Positions 8,534 through 17,272 are shown, numbered from the stretch's first letter. The stretch: 64,000 bases of DNA from Bacteroidota bacterium (GCA_023251455.1 JAHEYT010000032.1:1-64000), one strand, 5' to 3'. Notes: generated by a model not told the origin, from the letters alone. Numbers and translations: made by a program.

Positions 8534-9664
8534 ATGCAATTTGAATTAAAACACACGACTGGCGGGAGCAAGGCAAGGGCAGGTTTCATCACCACCGACC
8601 ACGGTACAATTGAAACCCCGATATTTATGCCTGTTGGCACAGCCGGTTCAGTAAAGGGAATTCACAAAAGAGATTTGAAGGATGATATTGGAGCTCAAAT
8701 CATTCTTGGAAATACTTATCATTTGTATTTGCGACCAGGTTTGTCAATCATTGAACAAGCCGGCGGACTGCATAAATTCAACGGTTGGGATGGCCCGATA
8801 TTGACCGACAGTGGTGGTTACCAGGTTTTTTCGCTGGGCGACATCCGGAAATTAAGTGAGGAAGGAGCCAAATTTCAATCGCATATTGATGGTTCGGCTC
8901 ATTTATTTACTCCTGAAACCGTGATGGATACCCAACGCACGATTGGTGCCGACATCATGATGGCTTTTGACGAATGCACTCCGGGAGATGCCGAGTACGA
9001 ATATGCCCGGAAATCGATGGAAATGACTCAGCGATGGCTCGACCGATGCTGGAACCAGTTTGCAAAAACTTCACCAAAATACGGATATTCTCAATCTTTA
9101 TTTCCCATTGTACAGGGAGCAGTTTATCCTGCATTACGCGAAATTGCTGCGCGAAATGTGCTGCAATATAATGCTGACGGTTATGCTATTGGTGGCCTTT
9201 CAGTAGGCGAGTCGGAGAAAGATATGTACGCCATGATTGAAGTGGTGAACGAAATACTTCCGGAGAATAAACCACGTTATTTGATGGGCGTGGGTACTCC
9301 GGTTAATATTCTGGAAGGAATTGACCGCGGTATTGATATGTTCGACTGCGTGATGCCAACCCGCAACGGGCGCAACGGCATGCTGTTCACCCGGAAAGGT
9401 GTGATGAACATGCGAAATAAGAAATGGGCTGATGATTTTTCGCCTGTTGATCCGGATGGAACTTCGTTTGTTGATCACCATTATAGTCGTGCATTTCTGC
9501 GCCATTTGGTTATTTCAGGCGAAATGCTCGGGGCGCAGATTGCCAGCCAGCACAATCTGGCCTTTTACCTTTGGTTGGTTAAAGAAGCACGAAAACATAT
9601 TCTGGATGATACCTTTAAGGACTGGAAAGAAGAAATGGTTCAACAATTATCTGTACGTTTATAA
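8534..9664 (+). CDS. tgt: Queuine/preQ1 tRNA-guanine transglycosylase lacking the zinc cysteines
   Basis: A 376-residue TIM-barrel enzyme that exchanges guanine-34 in GUN anticodons for preQ1. Catalytic and recognition motifs are normal: LTDSGGYQVFSLG (active-site Asp) and MFDCVMPTRNGRNG (nucleophile Asp). The C-terminal zinc site is not normal. Where the family has CxCxxC before YSRAYLHHL, this protein has G309, S311 and D314 (DGTSFVDHHYSRAFL); only the later histidine (QHNLAFY) remains. From memory this loss may be general in Bacteroidota. An upstream TTG could add eight residues, but ATG with MQFELKHTTGGSKAR is the usual N terminus. The next gene starts 12 bp downstream. Confidence 0.93.
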   Translation: MQFELKHTTGGSKARAGFITTDHGTIETPIFMPVGTAGSVKGIHKRDLKDDIGAQIILGNTYHLYLRPGLSIIEQAGGLHKFNGWDGPILTDSGGYQVFSLGDIRKLSEEGAKFQSHIDGSAHLFTPETVMDTQRTIGADIMMAFDECTPGDAEYEYARKSMEMTQRWLDRCWNQFAKTSPKYGYSQSLFPIVQGAVYPALREIAARNVLQYNADGYAIGGLSVGESEKDMYAMIEVVNEILPENKPRYLMGVGTPVNILEGIDRGIDMFDCVMPTRNGRNGMLFTRKGVMNMRNKKWADDFSPVDPDGTSFVDHHYSRAFLRHLVISGEMLGAQIASQHNLAFYLWLVKEARKHILDDTFKDWKEEMVQQLSVRL

Positions 9665-9675
9665 TAGTTCGATTT

Positions 9676-10752
9676 ATGCTGCATAAAATTGATTGGTATA
9701 TCATTAAGAAATTTCTCGGGACATTTTTTTATGCCATTGCCTTGATCATCAGTATTTCTATCGTTTTCGATGTTTCCGAAAACATCGATGATTTTATGTC
9801 GAAGGATGTTCCGGTAAAGGCTATTGTTTTTGATTATTATCTCAATTTTGTACCCTATTTTGCCAATTTATTCAGTGGTCTGTTTACGTTCATCGCTGTA
9901 ATTTATTTCACTTCCAAACTGGCCTACAACACCGAAATTATTGCCATTTTAAGCAGTGGTGTTTCGTTTAACCGGCTTATGCGGCCGTATTTGGTAGGCG
10001 CGGCTGTTATTGCATTGTTTTCATATTTGCTTGGAAATTATATTATTCCTCCGGCGAATAAGAAAAAAGTCGATTTCCGGAATATGTATATCGGAACTCA
10101 GCGGGCGTCGAATGAAAAAAATATTCACCGGCAGATTGAACCGGGCGTTTTTGTTTATATGTCGGCATACAATGCATCAAACGACGTAGGATATAAATTT
10201 ACCATCGAAAATTTTACTGATCGTAAGCTGGTTTCTAAATTATCGGCCGATTACATCAAATGGGATCGCGAAAAAAAGAAATGGACCATTCATGATTATA
10301 GCATCCGAACCATTGAAGGCTATACTGAAAAAATAACTCAAGGGGTTGAAAAAGATACCACTCTAAATATGCTTCCTGAAGATTACCAGGTGGTTGATAA
10401 TATTGTGGAAACGATGACATTGCCTACTTTAAACAAATCAATATCGAATCTGAAACTTCGGGGCGTAAATACCATTGAATATGAAATTGAAAAGCACAAA
10501 CGACGGTCAGGTCCGTTCTCAGCTTTTATTCTGACGATCATTGGCGTTTCGCTTGCTTCCCGGAAGATTAAAGGAGGAATTGGATTTCATCTGGGACTTG
10601 GATTGCTTTTAAGCTTTTCGTACATCCTGTTTATGCAAGTGACTACTGTCTTTGCGACCAGCGACCTTTTGGCTCCGTGGCTGGCCATGTGGATTCCAAA
10701 TATAGTGTATGGAGGACTGGCATTCTATCTATATCGCCGTGCCGCGAGATGA
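9676..10752 (+). CDS. LptF/LptG-family permease (YjgP/YjgQ)
   Basis: A 358-residue inner-membrane protein. It begins IDWYIIKKFLGTFFYAIAL, the normal first helix of this family. It has about six membrane helices (three N-terminal, three C-terminal) around a periplasmic beta-jellyroll domain (~125-265), and the RRSGPFSAFILTIIGVSLAS signature. LptF and LptG form the membrane part of the ABC exporter that lifts lipopolysaccharide to the outer membrane. Which of the two this is cannot be told, so no symbol is given. It starts 12 bp after tgt and is probably co-transcribed. Confidence 0.9.
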   Translation: MLHKIDWYIIKKFLGTFFYAIALIISISIVFDVSENIDDFMSKDVPVKAIVFDYYLNFVPYFANLFSGLFTFIAVIYFTSKLAYNTEIIAILSSGVSFNRLMRPYLVGAAVIALFSYLLGNYIIPPANKKKVDFRNMYIGTQRASNEKNIHRQIEPGVFVYMSAYNASNDVGYKFTIENFTDRKLVSKLSADYIKWDREKKKWTIHDYSIRTIEGYTEKITQGVEKDTTLNMLPEDYQVVDNIVETMTLPTLNKSISNLKLRGVNTIEYEIEKHKRRSGPFSAFILTIIGVSLASRKIKGGIGFHLGLGLLLSFSYILFMQVTTVFATSDLLAPWLAMWIPNIVYGGLAFYLYRRAAR

Positions 10753-10862
10753 TGCTTAAAAATTTAAACTTGGGATAATATAATTCAAAAACAAATAAAC
10801 AAGCGGGAACAGCTTTTTTTGAACGAATGTTTTATAAAACATGTCTTGCAAAAAAAAAATGA

Positions 10863-10870
10863 TAATTTTG
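10863..10870 (+). promoter_or_regulatory. -7 element upstream of the carboxyltransferase gene
   Basis: TAATTTTG fits TAnnTTTG, 73 bp before the ATG at 10944. The -33 box is unclear because the upstream stretch is an A-run. Confidence 0.45.
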
Positions 10871-10943
10871 CCCGCTGTTAGCCCAACTATTAGGGTGCGA
10901 ATAAAAATCAATTATTAGATTATTTTAATCAAAAACAAATTCT

Positions 10944-12488
10944 ATGTCACTGAAAAGAAGCATTTTAGACCTTCGGAAACGTAAGGATGAGGTTCGTCTG
11001 GGTGGAGGAGATAAAGCTATTGAGAAGCAAGTTGCTCAAGGCAAATTAACTGCTCGTCAACGTATCCTCGCTATTGTTGATGAGGGCTCATTTCATGAAT
11101 ACGATATGTTCGTTGAGCATGTTGGAACGGACTTCAACATGGGCAACAAAGTTTTGGCAGGAGACGGAGTTGTGATTGGAACAGGAACTATTTATGGTTC
11201 TCCAATTTGTATTTATGCTCAGGATTTTACTGTTGAAGGAGGATCTTTAGGATTAATGCATGCGCGTAAAATCACAAAAATCATGGATCATGCGCTGAAA
11301 ATGCGTGTTCCTTTGATTGGAATTAACGACTCAGGTGGTGCACGTATTCAGGAAGGTGTGAATTCACTTGCTGGTTACGGCGAAATTTTCTTCCGGAATA
11401 CACTTTCTTCCGGAGTAATTCCACAAATATCTGTAATTCTTGGACCTTGTGCAGGTGGTGCAGTTTATTCACCAGCTTTGACTGACTTCGTTTTCGTGGT
11501 TGAAAATATCTCTAAGATGTTTATTACCGGACCTGCAGTTATCAAGAGCGTGTTAGGCGAAGATATTTCGATGGAAGCACTCGGTGGAGCAAGAGTTCAT
11601 GCTGAAATTACAGGTAATGCCCATTTCTTTGCCTTAAGCGAAAAAGAATGTTTCGAGCAGATCAAAACCCTGATCACTTATATTCCATGGAACAATACAG
11701 TACGGGCAAAAGCTTTCCCTCCACAGGAACCAAAAACCAAGCTGAAAATCGAAAATATTGTGCCGGTTGACGCTCGTATGCCATACGACATTCGCGACAT
11801 TATTAAATCAATTACTGATGCTTCTGAGTTCTTCGAAATCATGGAACTTTTTGCTGCCAATATTGTGATTGGTTTTGGTCGTATGAATGGCGAAACTGTA
11901 GGTTTTGTTGCCAACCAACCAATGGTTTTGGCTGGTGTGCTCGATTGTGACAGTTCTGATAAAGCTGCCCGTTTCATCCGCTATTGCAACGCCTTCAATA
12001 TTCCGATTATTACGTTGGAAGATATGCCTGGATACCTTCCGGGAGTTGATCAGGAACATGCCGGGGTTATCCGTCACGGAGCAAAAATCCTGTATTCATA
12101 TTCGGAAGCCACAGTGCCAAAAATTACAGTGATTATCCGGAAAGCATACGGTGGTGGATACATTGCCATGAACTCGCGCCATTTGCGTGCCGACTTTGTG
12201 TTCGCTTGGCCAACAGCCGAAATCGCCGTTATGGGACCTGAAGGCGCTGCCAACATTGTATTCCGCAAGGAAATTGCAGAAGCTGCCGATCCGGAAGCTA
12301 TGCGTCAGCAGAAAATTCAGGAGTATAAAGACAAATTTGCCAATCCTTATGTAGCTGCATCAAAAGGTTACATCGACGAAGTCATCGAACCACAGGAAAC
12401 ACGTAAAATCCTGTTGCATGCACTTCAGATTTCAATGCATAAAGATGTGCCGGCTCCAGCTAAAAAACATGGACTTCCACCATTTTAA
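10944..12488 (+). CDS. Acyl-CoA carboxylase carboxyltransferase subunit (propionyl-CoA carboxylase beta / methylmalonyl-CoA decarboxylase alpha type)
   Basis: A 514-residue crotonase-fold carboxyltransferase. It has two halves: the N-terminal half with INDSGGARIQEGVNSLAGYG and the oxyanion loop GPCAGGAVYSPALTDF, and the C-terminal half with ITLEDMPGYLPGVDQEHAGV and RKAYGGGYIAMNSRHL. It moves CO2 between carboxybiotin and an acyl-CoA, most often propionyl-CoA. The biotin carrier follows 10 bp later, but no biotin carboxylase and no sodium-pump subunit are in the neighbourhood. Carboxylase and decarboxylase roles therefore cannot be separated from this locus alone. Confidence 0.9.
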   Translation: MSLKRSILDLRKRKDEVRLGGGDKAIEKQVAQGKLTARQRILAIVDEGSFHEYDMFVEHVGTDFNMGNKVLAGDGVVIGTGTIYGSPICIYAQDFTVEGGSLGLMHARKITKIMDHALKMRVPLIGINDSGGARIQEGVNSLAGYGEIFFRNTLSSGVIPQISVILGPCAGGAVYSPALTDFVFVVENISKMFITGPAVIKSVLGEDISMEALGGARVHAEITGNAHFFALSEKECFEQIKTLITYIPWNNTVRAKAFPPQEPKTKLKIENIVPVDARMPYDIRDIIKSITDASEFFEIMELFAANIVIGFGRMNGETVGFVANQPMVLAGVLDCDSSDKAARFIRYCNAFNIPIITLEDMPGYLPGVDQEHAGVIRHGAKILYSYSEATVPKITVIIRKAYGGGYIAMNSRHLRADFVFAWPTAEIAVMGPEGAANIVFRKEIAEAADPEAMRQQKIQEYKDKFANPYVAASKGYIDEVIEPQETRKILLHALQISMHKDVPAPAKKHGLPPF

Positions 12489-12498
12489 ACCAAACTAA

Positions 12499-12831
12499 AT
12501 GATTATGGCAGACCAGGAAAATAAGCAGTATATTATTGTACACAGTGCAAAATATGAAACCACTTATAACAAAAAGTATCTGAACCGGAAAGTTTGGGAA
12601 GAACCAAATTTTAATCTGATCAAATCATATATTCCGGGAACGATCATCGATATTTTGGTTAAAGAAGGACAGGTTTTGAAAAGTGGTGACAGTATTATTG
12701 TTTTGGAAGCGATGAAGATGTACAATGATGTACAAATGCCTTTCAAAGGTAAAATCGTAAAGATCAATATTGAAAAAGGTCAGAAAATACCGAAAGGTTT
12801 TGTGATGATCGAAATTGAACCAGTAGCTTAA
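12499..12831 (+). CDS. Biotin carboxyl carrier protein
   Basis: A 110-residue protein whose C-terminal ~70 residues form a biotinyl/lipoyl domain. IVLEAMKMYNDV holds the biotin-accepting lysine in the EAMKM signature, and PFKGKIVKINIEKGQKI follows as the second half-repeat. The N-terminal ~40 residues are polar and lack the long Pro/Ala linker typical of longer carriers. Two ATGs (12499, 12505) are possible. It lies 10 bp after the carboxyltransferase gene and is almost certainly its partner subunit. A terminator follows. Confidence 0.93.
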   Translation: MIMADQENKQYIIVHSAKYETTYNKKYLNRKVWEEPNFNLIKSYIPGTIIDILVKEGQVLKSGDSIIVLEAMKMYNDVQMPFKGKIVKINIEKGQKIPKGFVMIEIEPVA

Positions 12832-12875
12832 GCTCCTTTCAGAAGTATTTTTACATACTGAAAGTAACATATAGA

Positions 12876-12909
12876 AGAGTGTTTCCAGAAATGGAGACAC
12901 TCTTTTTTT
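12876..12909 (+). terminator. Intrinsic terminator of the carboxylase operon
   Basis: The stem AGAGTGTTTCC / GGAGACACTCT (11 pairs, one G-T), loop AGAAAT, is followed by seven T. It lies 44 bp after the carrier-protein stop. Confidence 0.85.
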
Positions 12910-12914
12910 ATTAA

Positions 12915-12929
12915 CCTGAGTTCGATCTG
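12915..12929. repeat. Left flank of inverted repeat around array 1
   Basis: CCTGAGTTCGATCTG pairs with 13264-13279 in inverted orientation: 12 bp perfect, then CTG/CAG after a one-base insertion. The pair encloses the degenerate tandem array. Confidence 0.75.
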
Positions 12930-12965
12930 AAACTGAATTAAGAATTGAAAACGCCCGCCGCCACT

Positions 12966-13225
12966 CGCCCTGTTGAGTTCTTCGCTGTCCTGTTAGAGAA
13001 AATCGTCGTCCTGTTGGTAGAAATCACTGTCCTGTTGGTTGGAAAGCCGTCCTGTTAAAGAAAATCTCCGTCCTGTTAAGATTTTGGTCGTCCTGTTACG
13101 AAAAATGCCCGCCCTGTAGGTTAGGAAGCCGTCATGTTAGTAGAAATGCCCGCCATGTAGGTTAGGAAGTCGCCATGTAGGAAAAAATGGCCGTCATGTT
13201 AGTCGGGAAACCGCCATGTTATACA
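12966..13225. repeat. Degenerate 20.5-bp tandem array (array 1)
   Basis: Thirteen units share a core CCTGTT, CCTGTA, CATGTT or CATGTA, usually preceded by CG or CCG and followed by a purine-rich stretch ending in GAAA or GGAA. The TGT cores start at 12971, 12991, 13012, 13033, 13053, 13074, 13094, 13115, 13135, 13156, 13176, 13197 and 13217. Steps are 20 or 21 bp, almost strictly alternating, with a mean of 20.5. Units at the left have CCTGT and those at the right CATGT. The period is not a multiple of three, so the array is not coding. No CRISPR-like identical repeats and no cas genes are present. Confidence 0.85.
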
Positions 13226-13263
13226 TGGAAGCTTTTGAAAGAACATGGTGATTAATGCTTTCC

Positions 13264-13279
13264 CAGAATCGAACTCAGG
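13264..13279. repeat. Right flank of inverted repeat around array 1
   Basis: CAGAATCGAACTCAGG is the inverted partner of 12915-12929. The two lie 334 bp apart and together with the array form a 365-bp unit. Confidence 0.75.
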
Positions 13280-13298
13280 ATATTATCAACTACCAAAT

Positions 13299-13334
13299 AA
13301 AAGCCCCTTCATCGTTTGTGATGAAAGGGCTTTC
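13299..13334 (-). terminator. Terminator of the M16 peptidase gene
   Basis: AAAGCCCCTTCATC, loop GTTTGT, GATGAAAGGGCTTT: a 14-bp stem with one mismatch. It lies 22 bp downstream of the peptidase stop on the minus strand. Confidence 0.75.
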
Positions 13335-13355
13335 TATCTTAAAAATCAATGCTTT

Positions 13356-16169
13356 TTAGTTTGCCTTTGCCTTGAAGATAATATCTACCACGTCGGCTTT
13401 TGAAGTCAGCGATTTGACGAATTGCTGAATATCTGCAATGGTCATTTTCTGAAGTATATTCTCAAAGTTTTCATCCGAAGCAGGGTTGTAAGAGTATGTA
13501 TAATAGGTATTCAAAGACTGCATCCAGTAATTGTTATGCAGTTTCGATTGTTCCCTGTTTTTCAGGAGATTTTTAACAGCTTTATCCAAATCTATTGCTG
13601 TTGGTCCGTTTTGAGCAATTTTCTCAATTTCCTTGTAAACGATTGATTTCAGATTCTGGGCTTTCTCCGGATCGGTATCAAACATCAGGTTGAGGCTTTT
13701 TTCGGCCTTTGGAAATTTCACTGAATTTGTTGAAACCCTTACTCCATAAGTTCCGCCTTCTTTTTCGCGAATTTCTTCCAAATAACGGAAGTTTAGGATG
13801 TCGCGGAAAACACTCAGCAATAGGTTCTGTTGAGGAGTATAATCCATTTTCGAATCGAAATTCACGATAACTGTCGCTTTTTTAGTTTCCATAGGAATTT
13901 CAATTTCGCGAACGGTTTTTCCTTTGGGACCTTCAACGTTACGATCGGTCCAGTTTTCTTTTCGTGGTAAATTGGTTAACGAACCGATGTATTTTTCGGC
14001 CATAGTTTTGGCTGTTGCTTCGTCGATGTTACCAACAATGAAATAGGTGAAATCGCCGGCATCAATAAAACGGTCTTTATAGATAGCTTCCATTTGCTCC
14101 AGCGAAATTTCGTTGAATAATTCAGGAGTGATCAGCTTGGTGCGCACGTTATTGCAGGTCATAATCATCGACAGTGAGTCGCTCATGATTTTCTGCGGAT
14201 TGTTGGCCATGTTGGCTACATAAGCTTTCAGGCGGCCCAGCATAGCTTCGTAGGCTTCTTTGTCGAACCGCGGATTTTCGAATTGCAGATAGAGCAGCTG
14301 CATCATGGTTTCAAAGTCTTTTGGGGTGGCCGATCCGTTAAATGTTTCATTCAAGTCGGATAGCCCCACATTCAGGCTAACTTTTTTACCTGTGAGCGCT
14401 TTTTTCAAAGCAGTGGCATCGTAATCGCCAACGCCAAACGAGCCGATAAACTGATTCAGCATCATGGCTGAGGCAACTTTGTCGTTGTTCATTATTGAAC
14501 TTCCACCTTTGCTCATGGCTACCAGCGAAACCTGGTCTTTTTCGTAATCGGCCTGGCGGAAAACTACTTTAGTTTCGTTGCCCAAAGTCCATTCAACCGC
14601 GTTAAACTCCGGAAGTTGTTTGGCGCTTTTTACTTTCGAACCTTTCAGTTCCTTACTTATTAAATTTGACGATACCACCTCATCGGCATACGGTTCAACC
14701 GGACTGTTTTCAACTTCAGTAATTATCGCAAAAGCCTGTTCCTGTGTCAGGTGCTTGGCTTCAGGTTTATCAGGCCCCATGATCACTACCACGCGGTTTT
14801 CAGGAGTCATCCATTGTTTGGCATGTGCCGAAACTTCATCAACAGTAATGGTTGGAATTATTTTTTGAGCAAACTCCCAATCAAAATCGATAGAAGTCAA
14901 AGGTTCGTTTTCGATGAAATTGCTCTTGCAATCTCGGGCATACGTATCGTTGCTAATTTTGTCGCGTTGTTTGTAACGGCTTTCCAGCGAAGTCAGGAAG
15001 TTTGTTTTAGCCCTTTCGAGTTCTCCTGAAGTAAAACCATGCTTATTGATGCGCTGTGCTTCGGTGAATATCGTTTTGAACGCAACTTCGTCTTCGTTTG
15101 GTTTTGCTGTGGCTTCAATATTTAAAACCTCATATCCATCAACAAAACCACCATAACTAATGCTACCCATAACAAAAGGTGGTACACCTTTTTGCAGCAG
15201 TTCGCTGATTCGGTCGCGGGTCATCATACCAAACAAAGCCTGAATGGTTTTTTCGCGAAGGTAGTTCATGTTCTTTTCAGCCGGAGGAGTCGCTTTATGT
15301 TTGATGTATAAGTTTACCTCATAACTGTCTGCTTCTTTGTCGGTAGTCAGTATGTACAGTGGCTCTTTGTGCTCGGGAACTTCATAAAACTCACGTTTCG
15401 GAGGATTCTGAACCGCTTCAATGCCTGAGAACATGGCTTTCACTTTTTGCTCAACTGCATCAACATCAATATCTCCAACAATGGCAATAGCCTGTAAATC
15501 GGTTCGATACCAATCGTGGTAAAAATTGCGGAGCGTTTCGTATTTGAAGTTTTTAACCACATCCATACTACCAATCACATCACGTTTGGTGTATTTCGAA
15601 CCCTGAAGAAGTACTTTTACATATTGGTTAAACATGCGCCGCTGTGCGTTTTGACCAGTACGCCATTCTTCAGTGATTACGCCACGTTCGGCATCAATTT
15701 CCTTATCGGTAAGCAAAAGATAATCGGCCCAATCATTCATGACCAGCAAACAGGTGTCGATGAGCCCTTCGTGTTTCACCGGAATGTCGCTTAGATTATA
15801 AACTGTTTCTCCAAAGCTGGTGTAGGCATTGATATTACGTCCGAATTGCACCCCGTGTTTTTCCAGCGTATTGATGATTCCTTTTTCGGGGAAATGCTGT
15901 GTTCCGTTAAAAGCCATGTGTTCCAGAAAGTGAGCAAGCCCATTCTGGTCATCGTTTTCAAGCAGTGCGCCTACATTCTGAATGATGTAGAAACTTGCCC
16001 GTTCTTTAGGCTCTTCGTTGTGACGGATGTAATAAGTTATTCCGTTGGCAAGTTTACCTATCCTGACTGCCGGATCGGTGGGCGCTTGCTTGCTTAAATC
16101 AATCTGACTGAAACCCATTCCTGATATTTGCACCAAGGCAATAATCAGGATTAATCTGAATTTGATCAT
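13356..16169 (-). CDS. M16 family zinc peptidase, exported
   Basis: A 937-residue pitrilysin/insulinase-type protease with a signal peptide (MIKFRLILIIALVQISGMGFSQ). The N-terminal M16 domain carries the inverted zinc motif HFLEHMAFNG (HxxEH), with the distal glutamate in ERGVITEEWR. A second, inactive M16 half (~residues 500-930) completes the chamber that cuts short peptides. The ATG at 16169 is chosen because it starts the signal peptide; the open frame extends 21 codons further. A -7 element (TATGTTTG, minus strand, 16230-16237) lies 61 bp upstream. It is downstream of two lipoproteins and a serpin on the same strand. Confidence 0.93.
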   Translation of the reverse strand: MIKFRLILIIALVQISGMGFSQIDLSKQAPTDPAVRIGKLANGITYYIRHNEEPKERASFYIIQNVGALLENDDQNGLAHFLEHMAFNGTQHFPEKGIINTLEKHGVQFGRNINAYTSFGETVYNLSDIPVKHEGLIDTCLLVMNDWADYLLLTDKEIDAERGVITEEWRTGQNAQRRMFNQYVKVLLQGSKYTKRDVIGSMDVVKNFKYETLRNFYHDWYRTDLQAIAIVGDIDVDAVEQKVKAMFSGIEAVQNPPKREFYEVPEHKEPLYILTTDKEADSYEVNLYIKHKATPPAEKNMNYLREKTIQALFGMMTRDRISELLQKGVPPFVMGSISYGGFVDGYEVLNIEATAKPNEDEVAFKTIFTEAQRINKHGFTSGELERAKTNFLTSLESRYKQRDKISNDTYARDCKSNFIENEPLTSIDFDWEFAQKIIPTITVDEVSAHAKQWMTPENRVVVIMGPDKPEAKHLTQEQAFAIITEVENSPVEPYADEVVSSNLISKELKGSKVKSAKQLPEFNAVEWTLGNETKVVFRQADYEKDQVSLVAMSKGGSSIMNNDKVASAMMLNQFIGSFGVGDYDATALKKALTGKKVSLNVGLSDLNETFNGSATPKDFETMMQLLYLQFENPRFDKEAYEAMLGRLKAYVANMANNPQKIMSDSLSMIMTCNNVRTKLITPELFNEISLEQMEAIYKDRFIDAGDFTYFIVGNIDEATAKTMAEKYIGSLTNLPRKENWTDRNVEGPKGKTVREIEIPMETKKATVIVNFDSKMDYTPQQNLLLSVFRDILNFRYLEEIREKEGGTYGVRVSTNSVKFPKAEKSLNLMFDTDPEKAQNLKSIVYKEIEKIAQNGPTAIDLDKAVKNLLKNREQSKLHNNYWMQSLNTYYTYSYNPASDENFENILQKMTIADIQQFVKSLTSKADVVDIIFKAKAN

Positions 16170-16338
16170 ACGTTTTATTTGGTTAAAATTTCCATTCTGG
16201 CAAGTTCTTAAATATCGCTTGTCATAACACAAACATAGGTAATTATCAAATGTTCAGAATTACAAATAATCTGGATTATTTTAAAAAGGGTCGGAGAAGT
16301 ATCCTGGAAGTTGGATGCAATATCAAGCAGACGTGACT

Positions 16339-16800
16339 TTAATAAGCGTACGTGTACGTATTGGTTGAGGTGATTCCGGAAGCGCTCCGGGTATGGAGAA
16401 TAAAATCAGTTTTGTGTTTACCATTTTCCCTGATTCCGGAAATATCAAAACTGTATTCTTTGGTGATCAGCGCCTTGCAGGCATCATCATTGGCATTGTG
16501 CCTGATTTCGAAAGTTGGTGGTGGCAATGGCGGTGTCCCGCATTCGGATTGAATCAGAGCAAGATCAATCTGGTGTTCTTTGCAGCCACCACCATACTGA
16601 AGCGTCAATATCAGGCAATCCCCATCAATTTTTGCGCTGATTAAACTTATCGGATCGGTTTTAAGACTGTTGTAGTTCGAATAGTTCAGTTCGACATATT
16701 TGGTGCAGGCGTCATTGTTCTGTAGAATTTCCTCCTGATTGGTGCAACCGTAATGCAAAAGGAATGAGATTAAAAATATGGAGGTTAATAGCTGATTCAT
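16339..16800 (-). CDS. Small cysteine-containing lipoprotein of unknown function
   Basis: A 153-residue protein starting MNQLLTSIFLISFLLHYGCT, a lipoprotein signal peptide with a somewhat atypical lipobox (HYGC). The mature part keeps five cysteines (DACTKY, GDCLILTL, GGGCKEH, SECGTPP, DDACKAL), suggesting disulfides in the periplasm or at the surface. No family is recognised. A more upstream ATG (16821) would overlap the preceding lipoprotein gene by 11 bp; the ATG at 16800 follows a purine-rich AAAGAGAA and puts the signal peptide at the N terminus. It is probably in one transcript with the serpin and the PrcB-like gene. Confidence 0.7.
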   Translation of the reverse strand: MNQLLTSIFLISFLLHYGCTNQEEILQNNDACTKYVELNYSNYNSLKTDPISLISAKIDGDCLILTLQYGGGCKEHQIDLALIQSECGTPPLPPPTFEIRHNANDDACKALITKEYSFDISGIRENGKHKTDFILHTRSASGITSTNTYTYAY

Positions 16801-16810
16801 CGCGTTCTCT

Positions 16811-17272
16811 TTATATTTCATTAAAGATGATCCTTTTATCAGTCGTAGGAATTTTAACGATATAATATGGTTGTGTGATTACTGTATAAACTCCGCCGTT
16901 TGTCATATGACGATGAATAGTAACAGTTAAGTCATGTCGGTTTTCTACAATGCTCGTAATTTCTATCGCGTAACCTCCAGACATTTTTATTTCATCGAAT
17001 GCAGCCAGAAGGATAAAGTGCGAAAAATCAATTTCAGTCTTGGTAAAATGATCAGTTTCATTATTTGCTGAATTCATTTTGTCCATTAAATCGGTCCACC
17101 CGGTATTACTGGAAATGATAAGATTTTGCTTTGTGATATTCTCTTTCCCATTTCCATATAAATTTCCATCTCCAATAAGTATTGGTGAAATTGTTAATGA
17201 TATAAAATCATCATCTTTATTATCGCAGCCAATAAAAATGCTAAGAACCAATAAAAACAGTAAGCTTTTCAT
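16811..17272 (-). CDS. PrcB-like lipoprotein
   Basis: A 153-residue lipoprotein (signal peptide MKSLLFLLVLSIFIGC, lipobox FIGC). The C-terminal half, with HFILLAAFDEIKMSGGYAIE, a TVTIHRH strand and ITQPYYIVKIP, fits the pattern of the PrcB C-terminal domain (a surface-protease-complex subunit domain first named from Treponema denticola). The assignment is from memory of that pattern, not a search. It lies between a serpin and another lipoprotein on the same strand, with a 27-bp gap to the serpin stop, so a role near secreted proteases is plausible. Confidence 0.65.
   Translation of the reverse strand: MKSLLFLLVLSIFIGCDNKDDDFISLTISPILIGDGNLYGNGKENITKQNLIISSNTGWTDLMDKMNSANNETDHFTKTEIDFSHFILLAAFDEIKMSGGYAIEITSIVENRHDLTVTIHRHMTNGGVYTVITQPYYIVKIPTTDKRIIFNEI

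Noticed and set aside
9200-9505. Long open frames opposite tgt, uvrA, xylB and other genes
   Set aside because: They are antisense shadows of genes with clear families, and none shows a motif or a plausible start.
12966-13225. Array 1 as a CRISPR
   Set aside because: Repeats are not identical, there is no spacer of 30 bp or more between them, the period is only 20.5 bp, and there are no cas genes.
16811-16821. An 11-bp overlap of the two small lipoprotein genes
   Set aside because: It exists only if the upstream ATG is used for the second gene. The ATG at 16800 fits the signal peptide and a purine-rich ribosome-binding region better.
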